A DNA stretch of 51,573 nt, taken from Candidatus Eisenbergiella merdigallinarum (GTDB lineage Bacteria; Bacillota; Clostridia; Lachnospirales; Lachnospiraceae). The stretch spans positions 1 through 51,573 of the forward strand of contig DWXE01000014.1 in the NCBI GenBank assembly GCA_019119355.1. The letters run 5' to 3'. Positions 16,751 to 27,106 of the stretch are shown one piece after another. Below the pieces are notes generated by a model that was not told the origin of the DNA, searched no databases, and was given only the letters and a program-made list of their open reading frames with translations. Position 1 is the stretch's first letter, and each line of letters opens with the position of its first letter. A program made the position numbers and the translations under genes.

Positions 16751-19700
16751 ATGTATTTAAAGAGCATCGAAGTACACGGATTTAAATCCTTTGCCAACAA
16801 GATCGATTTTCAGTTCCATAACGGAATCACCGGGATCGTGGGGCCAAACGGCAGCGGAAAGAGTAATGTGGCGGATGCGGTGCGCTGGGTGCTGGGAGAG
16901 CAGCGGATCAAACAGCTGCGCGGCGCCAGCATGCAGGACGTTATTTTTTCCGGTACCGAGTTGAGAAAGCCCCTGGGCTATGCTTATGTGGCGATCACCC
17001 TGGACAATTCCGACCATCAGCTGGCCATCGATTTCGACGAGGTGACCGTGGCAAGAAGGCTGTACCGATCCGGGGAAAGCGAGTATCTGATCAACAACGC
17101 GCCCTGCCGCTTAAAGGACGTAAACGAGCTCTTCTACGATACCGGAATCGGGAAGGAGGGCTATTCCATCATCGGGCAGGGGCAGATCGACCGGATTTTG
17201 AGCGGAAAACCCGAAGAGCGCAGGGAGCTGTTCGACGAGGCGGCGGGGATCGTCAAATTCAAGCGCCGCAAGGACAGCGCCGTCAAAAAGCTGGAAGCCG
17301 AAAAGCAAAACCTCCTGCGCGTGACGGATATCCTGTCGGAGCTGGAAAAGCAGGTCGCCCCGCTGGAAAGGCAGTCGGAGAAGGCGAAGATCTATCTGAA
17401 GAAAAAAGAAATTTTAAAGAACCTGGATGTGAACGTGTTCCTGCTGGAAAATGAAAGACTTCGCCAGCAGCTGGAGCAGACGCAGGAGAAGCTTTCTATC
17501 GCGTCCGGCGATCTGAAGGAAACGACGGAGAAATACGAAGGGATCCGGGAAGAATACGAGAAGGGCCAGAGCGAGATCGAGCGCCTGGAAAGGGAGATGG
17601 ATGCTTCCAGGGCGCTTTTGACGGATACCTCCGTCCTGCGCGGAAAGCTGGAGGGGGAAATCGGCGTCCTGAGGGAAAAGATCCGTTCCCTCACCGCAAA
17701 CGGCGAGCACCTGGAAGGGCGGAAACGGACGCTGGAGGAGGAAATCCGCAGCCGACAGGAAGAAAAAGAGGGGCTTTTGTCCCAAAAGGCCGAAATCGAG
17801 GAGGAGTTTTTCCGGCAGCAGGAAGAACGGGACCGGGCGGCAGCCGGGCTGGAAGGGACCCGGGAGCGGATCGCACAGCTCAACAGCGCCGTGGAGAACG
17901 GGAAAAACGCCATCATCGAGACCCTGAACCGGAGGGCGGCCATCAAATCCCGGGCCGGACGGCTGGACACCATGACGGAGCAGCTGCAGATCCGCAGGGC
18001 GCAGCTCAATTCCCGCCTGCTGCGGGCGAAATCCGACGAGGCCGAACAGGAGGAGACCATCCGGGAACTGGAAGCCGCATTCGAAGCGGTGAACCGGGAG
18101 ATCGAAGAGCGAAACGAAGGCCAGTCCCGCCTGGAGGAACGGGTATCCGCCGCCAGAAACGAGCTGGCGCAGAAGGACAAACAGCTGCGGGATACCCAGG
18201 TGACCTACCATCAGGAAAAGTCCAGGCTGGACGCCCTCACGAATCTCACCGAGCGATACGAGGGCTACGGCGGAAGCGTTCGACGGGTGATGGAACAGAA
18301 GGAAGAGGAGCCGGGCATCGTCGGCGTGGTGGCGGATATCGTCAAGGTGGAGAAAAAATACGAGGTGGCCATCGAGACGGCGCTGGGCGGGAGCATTCAG
18401 AACGTGGTGACCAGGGACGAGGAAACCGCGAAACGGATGATTTCCTATTTAAAGCGGACGAAGGGGGGCAGAGCCACCTTCCTGCCTTTGACCAGCGTGA
18501 AAAACGCCCAGCCCTTCAAACAGAAGGAAGCCCTGTCCGAACCGGGCGTGCTGGGGCTGGCCCACACCCTGGTTTCCGTGGAAGAGGCCTATGCGGACGT
18601 GGCCAGGTCCCTTCTGGGCCGGATCCTGGTGGTGGATCAGGTGGACCATGCGGTGAAGCTGGCGAAAAAGTACGGCTATGCCTTCCGGATCGTCACCCTG
18701 GAAGGGGAGCTTTTGGTGCCGGGCGGCGCCATCAGCGGCGGCGCGTTTAAAAACAGCAGTAATCTGCTGGGGCGGCGCCGGGAGATCGAGGAGCTGGAAG
18801 CCAGGGTGAAGAAGAGCCTGATGACCATCGACGCCCTTCTGGATGAGATCGAGCGGACGAAGCAGGAGCGTAACCGGCTGCGGATGGAGCTGGAAGAAGG
18901 CAGGGAAAAGCTGCAGGAAGCCTTTATCCGGCAGAATACAGCCAGGCTCAGCGTCCTGTCCGCCCAGGAGAAAAAATCCCGCACGGAGGCGGGGTTCGGG
19001 GATCTGAAAAAAGAGGACGCCGAAATCGAAAAACAGGCGGAAGAGATCCGGCAGGGGCGTCAGGAGATCGCCGGAGAGCTCTCCGAATCCGAAGAACGGG
19101 AGAAGGCCCTGGAGGAGGAAATCGCAGTCTGCCAGAAAGAGCTGACCGAAAGGCGCAGGGAGGAATCCGAACGGACCGGGATCCTCAACGAGCAGGAAGT
19201 CGGAATGGAAAAGATCCGGCAGCAGCTGGGATTTTTTGAGACCAACGAAAACCGTCTGGAGGCCGAGTGCGGCAGATACGGGGCGGAGCTCGCGGAGGTG
19301 GAAGAGGGCCTCAAAAGCGGCCGGGAAGAGATCCGGGAAAAGGAAAACAATATTCTGGAGCTGGAAAAGACCATCGCGGCCTCCCATACCTCCCAGTCGG
19401 ACGCCGAGAAAAAGCTGGCCCGGGATGCAGCGAGAAAGGAAGAGCTGTCCGGAAAGCAGAAGAATTTCTTCTCCGTCCGGGAGGAACTGTCCGGGCGGAT
19501 GAACGCTCTGGATAAGGAAGTTTACCGCCTGACCGCGCAGAAGGAACGCGTGGAGGAGACCGTGGAGAATCAGGTCAACTACATGTGGAACGAATACGAA
19601 GTGACCCTGCGCGACGCCCAGGCCCTGCGGGATGACGCGATGACGGACCTGGCGGCCATGAAGAAGGAAGCTTTGGCGGTGAAGGACGAGATCAGAAAGC

Positions 19701-20311
19701 TGGGCGACGTGAACGTGAACGCCATCGAAGATTACAAAAACCTGATGGAGCGGTATACGTTTTTAAAGACCCAGCACGACGACCTGGTGGAGGCGGAAAA
19801 GACACTGACCGGGATCATCCTGGAGCTGGACGAGGCCATGCGCAGGCAGTTTAAGGAGAAATTCGCCCAGATCGGCCGGGAGTTCGATAAGGTGTTTAAG
19901 GAACTGTTCGGCGGAGGAAAGGGAACGCTGGAGCTGATGGAGGACGAGGATATCCTGGAGGCGGGCATCCGCATCATCGCCCAGCCGCCGGGGAAAAAGC
20001 TGCAGAACATGATGCAGCTTTCCGGCGGGGAGAAGGCGCTGACCGCGATTTCCCTGCTGTTCGCCATCCAGAATTTAAAGCCTTCGCCCTTCTGCCTGCT
20101 GGACGAGATCGAAGCCGCCCTGGACGACAGCAACGTAGGGCGCTTCGCGAAATACCTGCATAAGCTCACCGCCCACACCCAGTTCATCGTCATCACCCAC
20201 AGGCGGGGTACCATGGAGGCGGCGGACCGGCTGTACGGGATCACCATGCAGGAAAAGGGCGTGTCCACGCTGGTGAGCGTGAATCTGATCGATAAGGAAC
20301 TGACCGACTAA
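16751..20311 (+). CDS. smc: Chromosome partition protein SMC
   Basis: The ATPase core of the SMC-ScpAB condensin, which organises and segregates the chromosome. At 1186 residues it is full length. It opens with the Walker [10 protein letters not shown] inside the ABC-type head, runs through a long heptad-rich coiled coil, and reaches a flexible hinge in the middle (around [19 protein letters not shown] to [11 protein letters not shown]). A second coiled coil leads to the C-terminal head with [10 protein letters not shown] (signature) and [11 protein letters not shown] (Walker B). It is transcribed with rnc and ftsY. Confidence 0.98.
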   Translation: MYLKSIEVHGFKSFANKIDFQFHNGITGIVGPNGSGKSNVADAVRWVLGEQRIKQLRGASMQDVIFSGTELRKPLGYAYVAITLDNSDHQLAIDFDEVTVARRLYRSGESEYLINNAPCRLKDVNELFYDTGIGKEGYSIIGQGQIDRILSGKPEERRELFDEAAGIVKFKRRKDSAVKKLEAEKQNLLRVTDILSELEKQVAPLERQSEKAKIYLKKKEILKNLDVNVFLLENERLRQQLEQTQEKLSIASGDLKETTEKYEGIREEYEKGQSEIERLEREMDASRALLTDTSVLRGKLEGEIGVLREKIRSLTANGEHLEGRKRTLEEEIRSRQEEKEGLLSQKAEIEEEFFRQQEERDRAAAGLEGTRERIAQLNSAVENGKNAIIETLNRRAAIKSRAGRLDTMTEQLQIRRAQLNSRLLRAKSDEAEQEETIRELEAAFEAVNREIEERNEGQSRLEERVSAARNELAQKDKQLRDTQVTYHQEKSRLDALTNLTERYEGYGGSVRRVMEQKEEEPGIVGVVADIVKVEKKYEVAIETALGGSIQNVVTRDEETAKRMISYLKRTKGGRATFLPLTSVKNAQPFKQKEALSEPGVLGLAHTLVSVEEAYADVARSLLGRILVVDQVDHAVKLAKKYGYAFRIVTLEGELLVPGGAISGGAFKNSSNLLGRRREIEELEARVKKSLMTIDALLDEIERTKQERNRLRMELEEGREKLQEAFIRQNTARLSVLSAQEKKSRTEAGFGDLKKEDAEIEKQAEEIRQGRQEIAGELSESEEREKALEEEIAVCQKELTERRREESERTGILNEQEVGMEKIRQQLGFFETNENRLEAECGRYGAELAEVEEGLKSGREEIREKENNILELEKTIAASHTSQSDAEKKLARDAARKEELSGKQKNFFSVREELSGRMNALDKEVYRLTAQKERVEETVENQVNYMWNEYEVTLRDAQALRDDAMTDLAAMKKEALAVKDEIRKLGDVNVNAIEDYKNLMERYTFLKTQHDDLVEAEKTLTGIILELDEAMRRQFKEKFAQIGREFDKVFKELFGGGKGTLELMEDEDILEAGIRIIAQPPGKKLQNMMQLSGGEKALTAISLLFAIQNLKPSPFCLLDEIEAALDDSNVGRFAKYLHKLTAHTQFIVITHRRGTMEAADRLYGITMQEKGVSTLVSVNLIDKELTD

Positions 20312-20326
20312 AAGGGGGATCTTTAG

Positions 20327-21274
20327 ATGAGTGAAGAAAAGAAAGGCTTTTTTGCCCGGCTCAAAGAGGGGCTGACCAAAACCAGAAACAATATCGTGCG
20401 GGGGATCGATTCCATCTTTTCCGGATTCTCGGCAATCGACGACGATTTTTATGAAGAGCTGGAGGAAACGCTGATCATGGGGGATCTGGGGGTGAACGCC
20501 ACCGCGCAGATTCTGGAGCGGCTCAAAAAGCAGGTGAAGGAGCGGGGCATCCGGGAGCCGGAAGCCTGCCGACAGCTTCTGATCGACAGCATCCGGGAGC
20601 AGATGGACGTGGGGGAAACCGCCTACGATTTTGAGACGAAGCAGTCCGTGGTGCTGGTGATCGGCGTCAACGGCGTGGGAAAGACCACCTCCGTGGGAAA
20701 ACTGGCGGGAAAGCTGAAGGATCAGGGACGCCGGGTGCTGATCGCCGCGGCGGACACGTTTCGCGCCGCGGCGGGGGAACAGCTGGAAGAATGGGCGAAC
20801 CGGGCCGGCGTGGACATGATCGGCGGCCGGGAGGGGTCCGATCCGGCCAGCGTCATCTACGACGCGGTGCATGCGGCGAAGGCCAGGCACATCGACGTGC
20901 TTTTGTGCGATACGGCCGGACGGCTCCACAATAAGAAAAATCTCATGGAAGAGCTGCGGAAGATGAACCGGATCATCGACCGGGAATTTCCGGACGCCCA
21001 TCGGGAAAACCTGGTGGTCCTGGACGGAACCACCGGCCAGAACGCTCTGGTACAGGCCAGGGAATTTTCCCAGGTGGCGGATCTCACCGGAATCATTCTG
21101 ACGAAGATGGACGGGACCGCCAAGGGAGGGATCGCGGTGGCGATTCAGTCCGAGCTGCACATCCCCGTGAAATACATCGGGGTTGGGGAAACCATCGAGG
21201 ATCTGCAGAAATTCGACGCGGATCAGTTTGTAAACGCTCTGTTTGACATCAGGACGACACAAGAAGGGGAATGA
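20327..21274 (+). CDS. ftsY: Signal recognition particle receptor FtsY
   Basis: The membrane-associated GTPase that receives ribosome-nascent chain complexes from the SRP (Ffh and RNA). The 315 residues form an NG domain with only a short basic N-terminal region, the Gram-positive form lacking a long acidic A domain. GTPase elements are GVNGVGKTT (G1), AADTFRAAA, DTAGR (G3) and TKMDG (G4). It follows smc at 15 bp with an AAGGGGG ribosome site. Its partner Ffh is encoded about 4 kb downstream, separated by ilvA and a SulP gene. Confidence 0.98.
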   Translation: MSEEKKGFFARLKEGLTKTRNNIVRGIDSIFSGFSAIDDDFYEELEETLIMGDLGVNATAQILERLKKQVKERGIREPEACRQLLIDSIREQMDVGETAYDFETKQSVVLVIGVNGVGKTTSVGKLAGKLKDQGRRVLIAAADTFRAAAGEQLEEWANRAGVDMIGGREGSDPASVIYDAVHAAKARHIDVLLCDTAGRLHNKKNLMEELRKMNRIIDREFPDAHRENLVVLDGTTGQNALVQAREFSQVADLTGIILTKMDGTAKGGIAVAIQSELHIPVKYIGVGETIEDLQKFDADQFVNALFDIRTTQEGE

Positions 21275-21277
21275 CGG

Positions 21278-22504
21278 ATGGGAGAAGAAAAGATGCTGAC
21301 GCTGGAAACGTTCGAAGAGGCGGCGGAAGTGGTGAAAAAGGTGACGCTGGAGACGAAGCTGGTCTACAGCGACTACTTCAGCCAGCAGACCGGGGCGAAG
21401 GTCTATATCAAACCGGAAAACATGCAGTTTACCGGAGCCTACAAGGTGCGCGGCGCCTATTACAAAATGAGCACGCTCTCGGAAGAAGAGCGGCAGAAGG
21501 GCGTCATCACGGCGTCCGCGGGCAACCACGCCCAGGGCGTGGCCTATGCGGCCCAGTGTTTCGGGGTGAAGTCCACCATCGTAATGCCCACCACCACGCC
21601 CCTGATCAAGGTCAACCGGACGAAGGGCTACGGGGCCGAGGTGGTGCTGTACGGCGACGTGTACGACGAAGCCTGCGCGAAGGCGCTGGAGCTGGCTGAG
21701 GAGCACGGTTACACCTTCGTCCATCCCTTTGACGACCTGGCGGTCGCCACCGGGCAGGGGACCATCGCCATGGAAATCATCAAGGAGCTGCCCCTGGTGG
21801 ACTACATTCTGGTTCCCATCGGCGGGGGCGGCCTGGCGACCGGAGTTTCCACCCTGGCCAAGCTTTTGAACCCGAAGATCCGCGTGATCGGCGTGGAGCC
21901 GGCCAACGCCAACTGCATGCAGGAGTCCATCAAAAACGGGAAGGTGACCACCCTGCCCGGCGTGAATACCATCGCGGACGGCACGGCGGTGAAGACTCCC
22001 GGGGAGAAGATTTTCCCCTATATCCAGGAGAATCTGGACGACATCGTCACCGTGGAGGACGCGGAGCTGGTGGTGGCGTTTCTGGACATGGTGGAAAACC
22101 ACAAGATGGTGGTGGAAAATTCCGGCCTTCTGACCGTCGCTGCGCTCAAGCACCTGGACGTGAAGGGGAAAAAGGTGGTGGCCATTTTGAGCGGGGGAAA
22201 TATGGACGTGATCACCATGTCCTCCGTGGTACAGCAGGGGCTGATCCTGCGGGACCGGATCTTCACGGTCTCCGTGCTGCTTCCCGACAAACCGGGCGAG
22301 CTGCACAAGGTTTCCGGCGTGGTGGCAAGGGAGGGCGGCAACGTGATCAAGCTGTCACACAATCAGTTCGTCTCCATCAACCGGAACGCCGCGGTGGAGC
22401 TGCGGATCACCCTGGAGGCCTTCGGCTCGCAGCACAAAAACGAGATCATGAAAGCGCTGGAAGAGGAAGGCTACAGGCCCAAACTGGTGCGCACCGCGAT
22501 GTAA
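21278..22504 (+). CDS. ilvA: Threonine ammonia-lyase with C-terminal ACT domain
   Basis: A PLP enzyme that deaminates threonine to 2-oxobutanoate. Residue landmarks are FTGAYKVRGA (PLP lysine), SAGNHAQGVA and the glycine-rich IGGGGLATG phosphate-binding loop. The last ~80 residues (from FTVSVLLPDKPGEL) form a single ACT domain. The 408-residue size matches the short ACT-containing class, biosynthetic or catabolic, rather than the long two-ACT enzyme. The symbol could equally be tdcB. It starts 3 bp after ftsY with AAGGGGA before it, so it is in the same operon. Its presence between ftsY and ylxM-ffh is not part of the usual conserved order. Confidence 0.93.
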   Translation: MGEEKMLTLETFEEAAEVVKKVTLETKLVYSDYFSQQTGAKVYIKPENMQFTGAYKVRGAYYKMSTLSEEERQKGVITASAGNHAQGVAYAAQCFGVKSTIVMPTTTPLIKVNRTKGYGAEVVLYGDVYDEACAKALELAEEHGYTFVHPFDDLAVATGQGTIAMEIIKELPLVDYILVPIGGGGLATGVSTLAKLLNPKIRVIGVEPANANCMQESIKNGKVTTLPGVNTIADGTAVKTPGEKIFPYIQENLDDIVTVEDAELVVAFLDMVENHKMVVENSGLLTVAALKHLDVKGKKVVAILSGGNMDVITMSSVVQQGLILRDRIFTVSVLLPDKPGELHKVSGVVAREGGNVIKLSHNQFVSINRNAAVELRITLEAFGSQHKNEIMKALEEEGYRPKLVRTAM

Positions 22505-22535
22505 GGGAGAAACGGCTCTGGGGGAGGACAATCGG

Positions 22536-24692
22536 ATGCGGATCAAACTGTTTCCTACATTAAAAGACTATAGGCTTTCGTGGCTGGGCAGGGATGTGTT
22601 CGCCGGCCTGATCATCGCGGCGGTCTCCATTCCCATCGCCATGGGATACGCGCAGATCGCCGGACTGCCCGCGGTCTGCGGCCTTTACGGATCGGTGTTT
22701 CCGATTCTTTTGTTCGCGGCCTTTTCCACCTCCAGACAGTTCATTTTCGGGGTGGACGCGGCTCCGGCGGCCATCGTGGGCGGGGCGCTGGCGACCCTTG
22801 GGGTAGAGGCCGGATCGCCGGAAGCGCTGCAGTACGTGCCCATGATGGCCCTCGCTACGGGACTCTGGCTGCTGCTCTTTTATCTGCTGCGGGCGGACCG
22901 GATGGTGGACTTCATCTCCACTCCGGTGATGGGCGGTTTCATCAGCGGCATCGCCCTGACCATCATCCTCATGCAGGCACCGAAGCTTCTGGGTGCAGGA
23001 GCGGGGACGGGAGAACTGCCGGAACTGCTGCGCCATCTGGCCGGCGCATGCCGCAGCGTCAGCTGGCTTTCCCTGTCCATGGGGCTGTTCGCGCTGATCC
23101 TCCTTCGGGCTGCGGGAAAATGGTTTCCCCGATTCCCCATGGCCATCGTCATCATGGCCGCGGGCGTGGTTTCCACCCTCGTCTTCCGGGTGCAGGAGCG
23201 CGGGGTGGTGCTGCTGGAGGCGGTGACGCCGGGGCTGCCCCCGCTGTTTCTTCCGGACTTTTCAGCCGTGGATCTGACCCAGGTGGCGGGGCGAGGGCTG
23301 ATGGTGGCGGTGGTGGTCATGGCGGAAACGCTTTTGGCAGAAAACAATTTCGCTTCCGCAAACGGCTATCGGCTGGATGACCGGCAGGAAATCCTGGCCT
23401 GCGCGGCGGGAAATCTGGCGGCGGGCGCCGTGGGCTGCTGCCCGGTGAACGGAAGCATTTCCCGCACGTCCATGAACGGCCAGTACGGTGGAAGATCCCA
23501 GGCGGTATCGCTGACGGCAGGGATCGCCATGGCGGCGGTGCTGCTGTTCGCCACGGGCTTTATCGGCTATCTGCCCGTTCCCGTTCTGACGGCCATCGTC
23601 ATTTCCGCCCTGATGAACGTGGTGGAGGCGAAACTGGCGTTCAGGCTGTTTCGGGTGAGCAAAAACGAATTTTTGATCTTCCTGGCGGCCTGCGTCAGCG
23701 TCCTTTTTCTGGGAACGATTTACGGCGTGGTCATCGGGATCCTTCTGTCCTTTGCGGCCGTGATTTTGAAGGCCACCAATCCGCCCCGTTCCTTCCGGGG
23801 CATGATTCCGGGCCGCGAAGCTTATTACGATCTGGGAAAAAACCGCTATGCCTGCCCCATCCGGAACGTGGTGATCTACCGGTTTTGTGAAAACCTGTTT
23901 TTCGCCAATGCGAAGATCTTCCAGAACGATATCGAAGGGAGTGTCCGGGAGGACACGAAGGCGGTGATCGTGGACGCTTCGGCCGTCAACAGCATCGACA
24001 TCACGGCTGCGGACTGTCTGGAGCGGCTTGCGGAATCCCTCAAAAGGAGGGGAATCCGTTTTTACATCACCGAACATGCGGATACGGTCAACGCGCAGAT
24101 GCGCGCTCTGGGAATCGGCCATCTGATCGAAGAGGGGGCGGTGAGACGGACGATTCTGGCTGCGCTCAAAGACGCCGGAATCCCTCAGCCCTGTCCGCTG
24201 GAAGTTCCGGAGGGGATGGAAAACAGCCCGGAAACGGCCCGTTTTCTCCCGGCGGAGGAGGAAAACACGCTGGAAGAATTCGCCTGGGCCTTCGGAGCGG
24301 AAGCGGTGCGGGAGATCGAAAAGACGGTGCGCCATATCATGGCTGGCATCCACGGGATCGGGGATGTGGAGGAGCTGGCCCAAAAAGGGCTTCGGCAGCG
24401 GCTGGAGTACTGGCATTCCCTGGGAGCGGTGGATGAGGACGAACTGCTGCGCAGGATCGAGCTGCACCTGGACGAGCTGCCGGGAAACATGGCCTCCAAC
24501 AGGGCGATGGTGCTGGAACTCATCGAGGGGCGCCGGCGGAGGCTCAGGGAACAGCTGCGCCGGGAAAGCTGGCAGGAACTCAGGCACCTGGAACAGAGCA
24601 GGGAAAAGCTGGAGCGCCGTCTGGAAAAACAGGATCCGGAAGCGGTGAGAAAGTGGAGGGAATGGCAGCGCGAAGGAAACGCAGGTTTGTAA
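22536..24692 (+). CDS. SulP-family anion transporter with STAS domain and charged C-terminal extension
   Basis: A membrane protein of 718 residues of the SulP/SLC26 family. The N-terminal ~420 residues hold the transport core, with a typical opening (LSWLGRDVFAGLIIAAVSIP and then MGYAQIAGLP). A cytoplasmic STAS domain follows (about 445-550, with VIVDASAVNSIDITA). Beyond it the protein continues for about 150 residues, rich in Glu, Arg and Leu, largely helical and probably coiled coil. This tail is not part of ordinary SulP proteins and its role is unknown. The ion (sulfate, bicarbonate or dicarboxylate) cannot be told from sequence. GGGAGG precedes the start. Confidence 0.9.
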   Translation: MRIKLFPTLKDYRLSWLGRDVFAGLIIAAVSIPIAMGYAQIAGLPAVCGLYGSVFPILLFAAFSTSRQFIFGVDAAPAAIVGGALATLGVEAGSPEALQYVPMMALATGLWLLLFYLLRADRMVDFISTPVMGGFISGIALTIILMQAPKLLGAGAGTGELPELLRHLAGACRSVSWLSLSMGLFALILLRAAGKWFPRFPMAIVIMAAGVVSTLVFRVQERGVVLLEAVTPGLPPLFLPDFSAVDLTQVAGRGLMVAVVVMAETLLAENNFASANGYRLDDRQEILACAAGNLAAGAVGCCPVNGSISRTSMNGQYGGRSQAVSLTAGIAMAAVLLFATGFIGYLPVPVLTAIVISALMNVVEAKLAFRLFRVSKNEFLIFLAACVSVLFLGTIYGVVIGILLSFAAVILKATNPPRSFRGMIPGREAYYDLGKNRYACPIRNVVIYRFCENLFFANAKIFQNDIEGSVREDTKAVIVDASAVNSIDITAADCLERLAESLKRRGIRFYITEHADTVNAQMRALGIGHLIEEGAVRRTILAALKDAGIPQPCPLEVPEGMENSPETARFLPAEEENTLEEFAWAFGAEAVREIEKTVRHIMAGIHGIGDVEELAQKGLRQRLEYWHSLGAVDEDELLRRIELHLDELPGNMASNRAMVLELIEGRRRRLREQLRRESWQELRHLEQSREKLERRLEKQDPEAVRKWREWQREGNAGL

Positions 24693-24703
24693 AGAAAAAA
24701 TAC

Positions 24704-24732
24704 TTGACAGCCTTTTCCTTTTATAGTACACT
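24704..24732 (+). promoter_or_regulatory. Likely sigma-A promoter for ylxM-ffh
   Basis: Consensus TTGACA (24704-24709) lies 17 bp before TACACT (24727-24732). A nearby TATAGT is only 12 bp from the -35 and is not used as the -10 here. The ylxM start is 21 bp downstream. Confidence 0.75.
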
Positions 24733-24753
24733 ACCCGGAGTGAGGAACTGACG

Positions 24754-25068
24754 ATGGAAAAAATTGTGGAACAGGGTCTGCTGTACGACTTTTACGGAGA
24801 ACTGCTGACTCCGCACCAGCGGCGGGTTTATGAGGATGTGGTGCTCAACGACATGTCGTTGAGCGAGATCGCCGAAGAACAGGGGATCAGCAGACAGGGA
24901 GTTCACGATCTGATCCGGCGCTGCGACCGGGCCCTGAAGGGATATGAGAGCAGGCTGCATCTGCTGGAGAAGTTCCTGAAGGTGAAAGCCACCGTGGAGC
25001 AGATCGAGCGGGTCAGTTCCGAGGAAAGCGTGAAGCTGCTGGCCAGAAAGATTCTGGAAGAATTATGA
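24754..25068 (+). CDS. ylxM: YlxM-type helix-turn-helix protein (UPF0122)
   Basis: A 104-residue protein related to region 4 of sigma factors. The HTH is visible as LSLSEIAEEQGISRQGVHDLIRR-like residues 32-54, preceded by the LTPHQRRVYEDVVL helix. YlxM proteins are almost always encoded directly before ffh and are thought to act with the SRP; in some species they bind SRP components. It probably does not act as a sigma factor. It has its own promoter and is followed by ffh after 41 bp. Confidence 0.95.
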   Translation: MEKIVEQGLLYDFYGELLTPHQRRVYEDVVLNDMSLSEIAEEQGISRQGVHDLIRRCDRALKGYESRLHLLEKFLKVKATVEQIERVSSEESVKLLARKILEEL

Positions 25069-25109
25069 GTGGTCTGTCGCGAAGGCGGGGACGGTGAGAG
25101 AGGGAACGG

Positions 25110-26462
25110 ATGGCGTTTGAGAGCTTAACGGATAAACTGCAGAACGTATTCAAGAACTTAAGGAGCAAGGGACGGCTGACGGAAGAGGACGTTAAAACCG
25201 CTTTGAAAGAGGTGAAGATGGCCCTTCTGGAGGCGGACGTCAACTTCAAAGTGGTGAAGCAGTTCGTGAAATCCGTGGAGGAGCGCGCCGTCGGTCAGGA
25301 CGTGATGAACGGCTTAAATCCCGGTCAGATGGTGATCAAGATCGTCAACGAGGAGATGACCGCCCTGATGGGATCGGAGACCACGGAGATCGCGCTGCAG
25401 CCCGGCAAGTCGATGACGGTGCTCATGATGTGCGGCCTTCAGGGCGCGGGTAAGACCACCACCACCGCGAAGCTGGCGGGAAAGTTCAGGCTGAAGGGCA
25501 AAAAGCCCCTTCTGGTGGCCTGCGACGTCTATCGTCCCGCGGCCATCGAGCAGCTGCAGATCAACGGGGAAAAGCAGCAGGTGGACGTATTCTCCATGGG
25601 GACCGGCCACAGGCCGGTGAACATCGCGAAGGCGGCCATCGAACACGCCGAAAAGAACGGGCATAACATCGTGATCCTGGATACCGCCGGACGCCTGCAC
25701 ATCGATGAGGATATGATGGCGGAGCTGCGCGAGATCAAGGAAAACGTGACGGTCCATCAGACGCTGCTGGTGGTGGATGCCATGACCGGTCAGGATGCGG
25801 TCAACGTGGCGAAGGAATTCGACGGGAAGGTGGGCATCGACGGCGTGATCCTGTCCAAAATGGACGGCGATACCAGAGGCGGAGCGGCGCTTTCCATCAA
25901 GGCCGTGACCGGCAAGCCGATCCTGTACGTGGGTATGGGGGAGAAGCTTTCCGATCTGGAGCAGTTTTATCCGGACCGCATGGCGGGCCGGATCCTGGGA
26001 ATGGGCGATGTCCTTTCCCTGATCGATAAGGTGCAGTCCAGCATCGACATCGATAAGGATAAGGAAAAAGAGATGGCGGCCCGCATGAAGAAGGGGAAGT
26101 TCGACTTCGAGGACTACCTGGAGAGCATGAAGCAGATGCGCAAGATGGGCGGCCTTTCCAGCATTCTGGGCATGATGCCCGGCATCGGCGCAAAATCCGC
26201 GGAACTGGAATCCATGATCGACGAAAAGCAGCTCGCCCGCATGGAAGCCGTGGTTTTGAGCATGACCCCTCAGGAACGGCGCAATCCCAAACTTTTGAAC
26301 CCCAGCCGCAAGCACCGGATCGCCCGCGGCGCCGGCGTGGATATCAGCGTGGTCAACCGCTTCATCAAGCAGTTCGAACAGAGCCAGAAGATGATGAAGC
26401 AGCTCCCTCAGATGATGGGAGGAAAAGGCGGAAGAAAAGGTAAGTTCAGGCTTCCTTTCTGA
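25110..26462 (+). CDS. ffh: Signal recognition particle protein Ffh (SRP54)
   Basis: The GTPase subunit of SRP that binds signal sequences and 4.5S/6S RNA. The 450 residues comprise an N domain, a G domain with GLQGAGKTTTTAKLAG, DTAGR and SKMDGDTRGG, and a Met-rich M domain (MKQMRKMGGLSSILGMMPG onward, with RNA-binding SRKHRIARGAG). It interacts with FtsY, encoded upstream. No SRP RNA gene was recognised in this window. Confidence 0.98.
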   Translation: MAFESLTDKLQNVFKNLRSKGRLTEEDVKTALKEVKMALLEADVNFKVVKQFVKSVEERAVGQDVMNGLNPGQMVIKIVNEEMTALMGSETTEIALQPGKSMTVLMMCGLQGAGKTTTTAKLAGKFRLKGKKPLLVACDVYRPAAIEQLQINGEKQQVDVFSMGTGHRPVNIAKAAIEHAEKNGHNIVILDTAGRLHIDEDMMAELREIKENVTVHQTLLVVDAMTGQDAVNVAKEFDGKVGIDGVILSKMDGDTRGGAALSIKAVTGKPILYVGMGEKLSDLEQFYPDRMAGRILGMGDVLSLIDKVQSSIDIDKDKEKEMAARMKKGKFDFEDYLESMKQMRKMGGLSSILGMMPGIGAKSAELESMIDEKQLARMEAVVLSMTPQERRNPKLLNPSRKHRIARGAGVDISVVNRFIKQFEQSQKMMKQLPQMMGGKGGRKGKFRLPF

Positions 26463-26501
26463 TAAATCAAACAATTTTATTATTTTTGGAGGTAAGAAAA
26501 A

Positions 26502-26747
26502 ATGGCAGTAAAGATCAGATTAAGAAGAATGGGATACAAGAAGAACCCGATCTACAGAATCATCGTGGCGGATTCCAGATCCCCCAGAGACGGTCGTTTC
26601 ATCGAGGAGATCGGCACCTACGATCCCAATACGGACCCCAGCACCTTCAAGGTAAACGAAGAGCTGGCAAAGAAGTGGCTGAACAACGGCGCGCAGCCCA
26701 CTGAAATCGTCGGAAAGATCTTCAAGGCAGCTGGCATCGAAAAATAA
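26502..26747 (+). CDS. rpsP: 30S ribosomal protein S16
   Basis: A small-subunit assembly protein of 81 residues with the family's highly conserved opening ([19 protein letters not shown]) and the [15 protein letters not shown] loop. TTTGGAGGT precedes the start at good spacing. It leads the rpsP-khpA-rimM-trmD group common in Bacillota, where S16 and RimM both act in 30S maturation. The 39-bp gap after ffh is AT-rich, but no clear promoter was seen. Confidence 0.98.
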   Translation: MAVKIRLRRMGYKKNPIYRIIVADSRSPRDGRFIEEIGTYDPNTDPSTFKVNEELAKKWLNNGAQPTEIVGKIFKAAGIEK

Positions 26748-26782
26748 AAAGCCACCCTTGGGGAAGCTTTTGGAGGTGGATG

Positions 26783-27010
26783 ATGAAAGATTTGGTGGAA
26801 GTGATCGCGAAAGCACTTGTCGATAATCCGGATGAAGTGACCGTGACGGAAAAGGAAAGCGGGAAGACGCTCACGCTGGAGCTTCATGTCGCTCCCTCCG
26901 ATATGGGGAAGGTGATCGGCAAACAGGGCCGCATCGCAAAAGCAATCCGCACAGTCGTAAAGGCTGCTGCGATGGAAGACAATAAGAAAGTGGATGTAGA
27001 CATCATCTGA
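26783..27010 (+). CDS. khpA: KH-domain RNA-binding protein KhpA
   Basis: A 75-residue single KH domain protein. The core GKVIGKQGRIAKAIRT contains the GxxG RNA-binding loop. In Bacillota, KhpA pairs with KhpB (Jag) and binds many RNAs, influencing cell elongation and division genes. GGAGGT lies 5 bases before the second of two adjacent ATG codons, so 26783 is preferred to 26780. It sits between rpsP and rimM as usual and is followed by a strong terminator, which splits the group. Confidence 0.95.
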   Translation: MKDLVEVIAKALVDNPDEVTVTEKESGKTLTLELHVAPSDMGKVIGKQGRIAKAIRTVVKAAAMEDNKKVDVDII

Positions 27011-27018
27011 CGAAAAGA

Positions 27019-27053
27019 GGGGCCGGTGCATTCAGATGCAGCGCCCCTTTTTT
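27019..27053 (+). terminator. Intrinsic terminator after khpA
   Basis: A stem GGGGC...TGCAT / ATGCA...GCCCC, with one bulge and one mismatch, is followed by TTTTTT. The T-tract is shared with the next palindrome. Confidence 0.85.
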
Positions 27054-27091
27054 AATACGACAGGAAAGAAATTTTCCTGTCGTATTAAAAA
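27049..27091. repeat. Terminator-linked palindrome, copy 2
   Basis: A perfect 19-bp inverted repeat 27049-27067 / 27073-27091 (arm TTTTTAATACGACAGGAAA). It belongs with copies at 14531 and 29684. A single half-copy, ATACGACAGGAAAGAAA, recurs at about 27181-27197. Confidence 0.88.
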
Positions 27092-27106
27092 CGCCGGTGT
27101 ATCGCA

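Noticed and set aside
24704..24727. TTGACA with TATAGT as promoter
   Set aside because: The spacing is only 12 bp; TACACT at 17 bp fits better.
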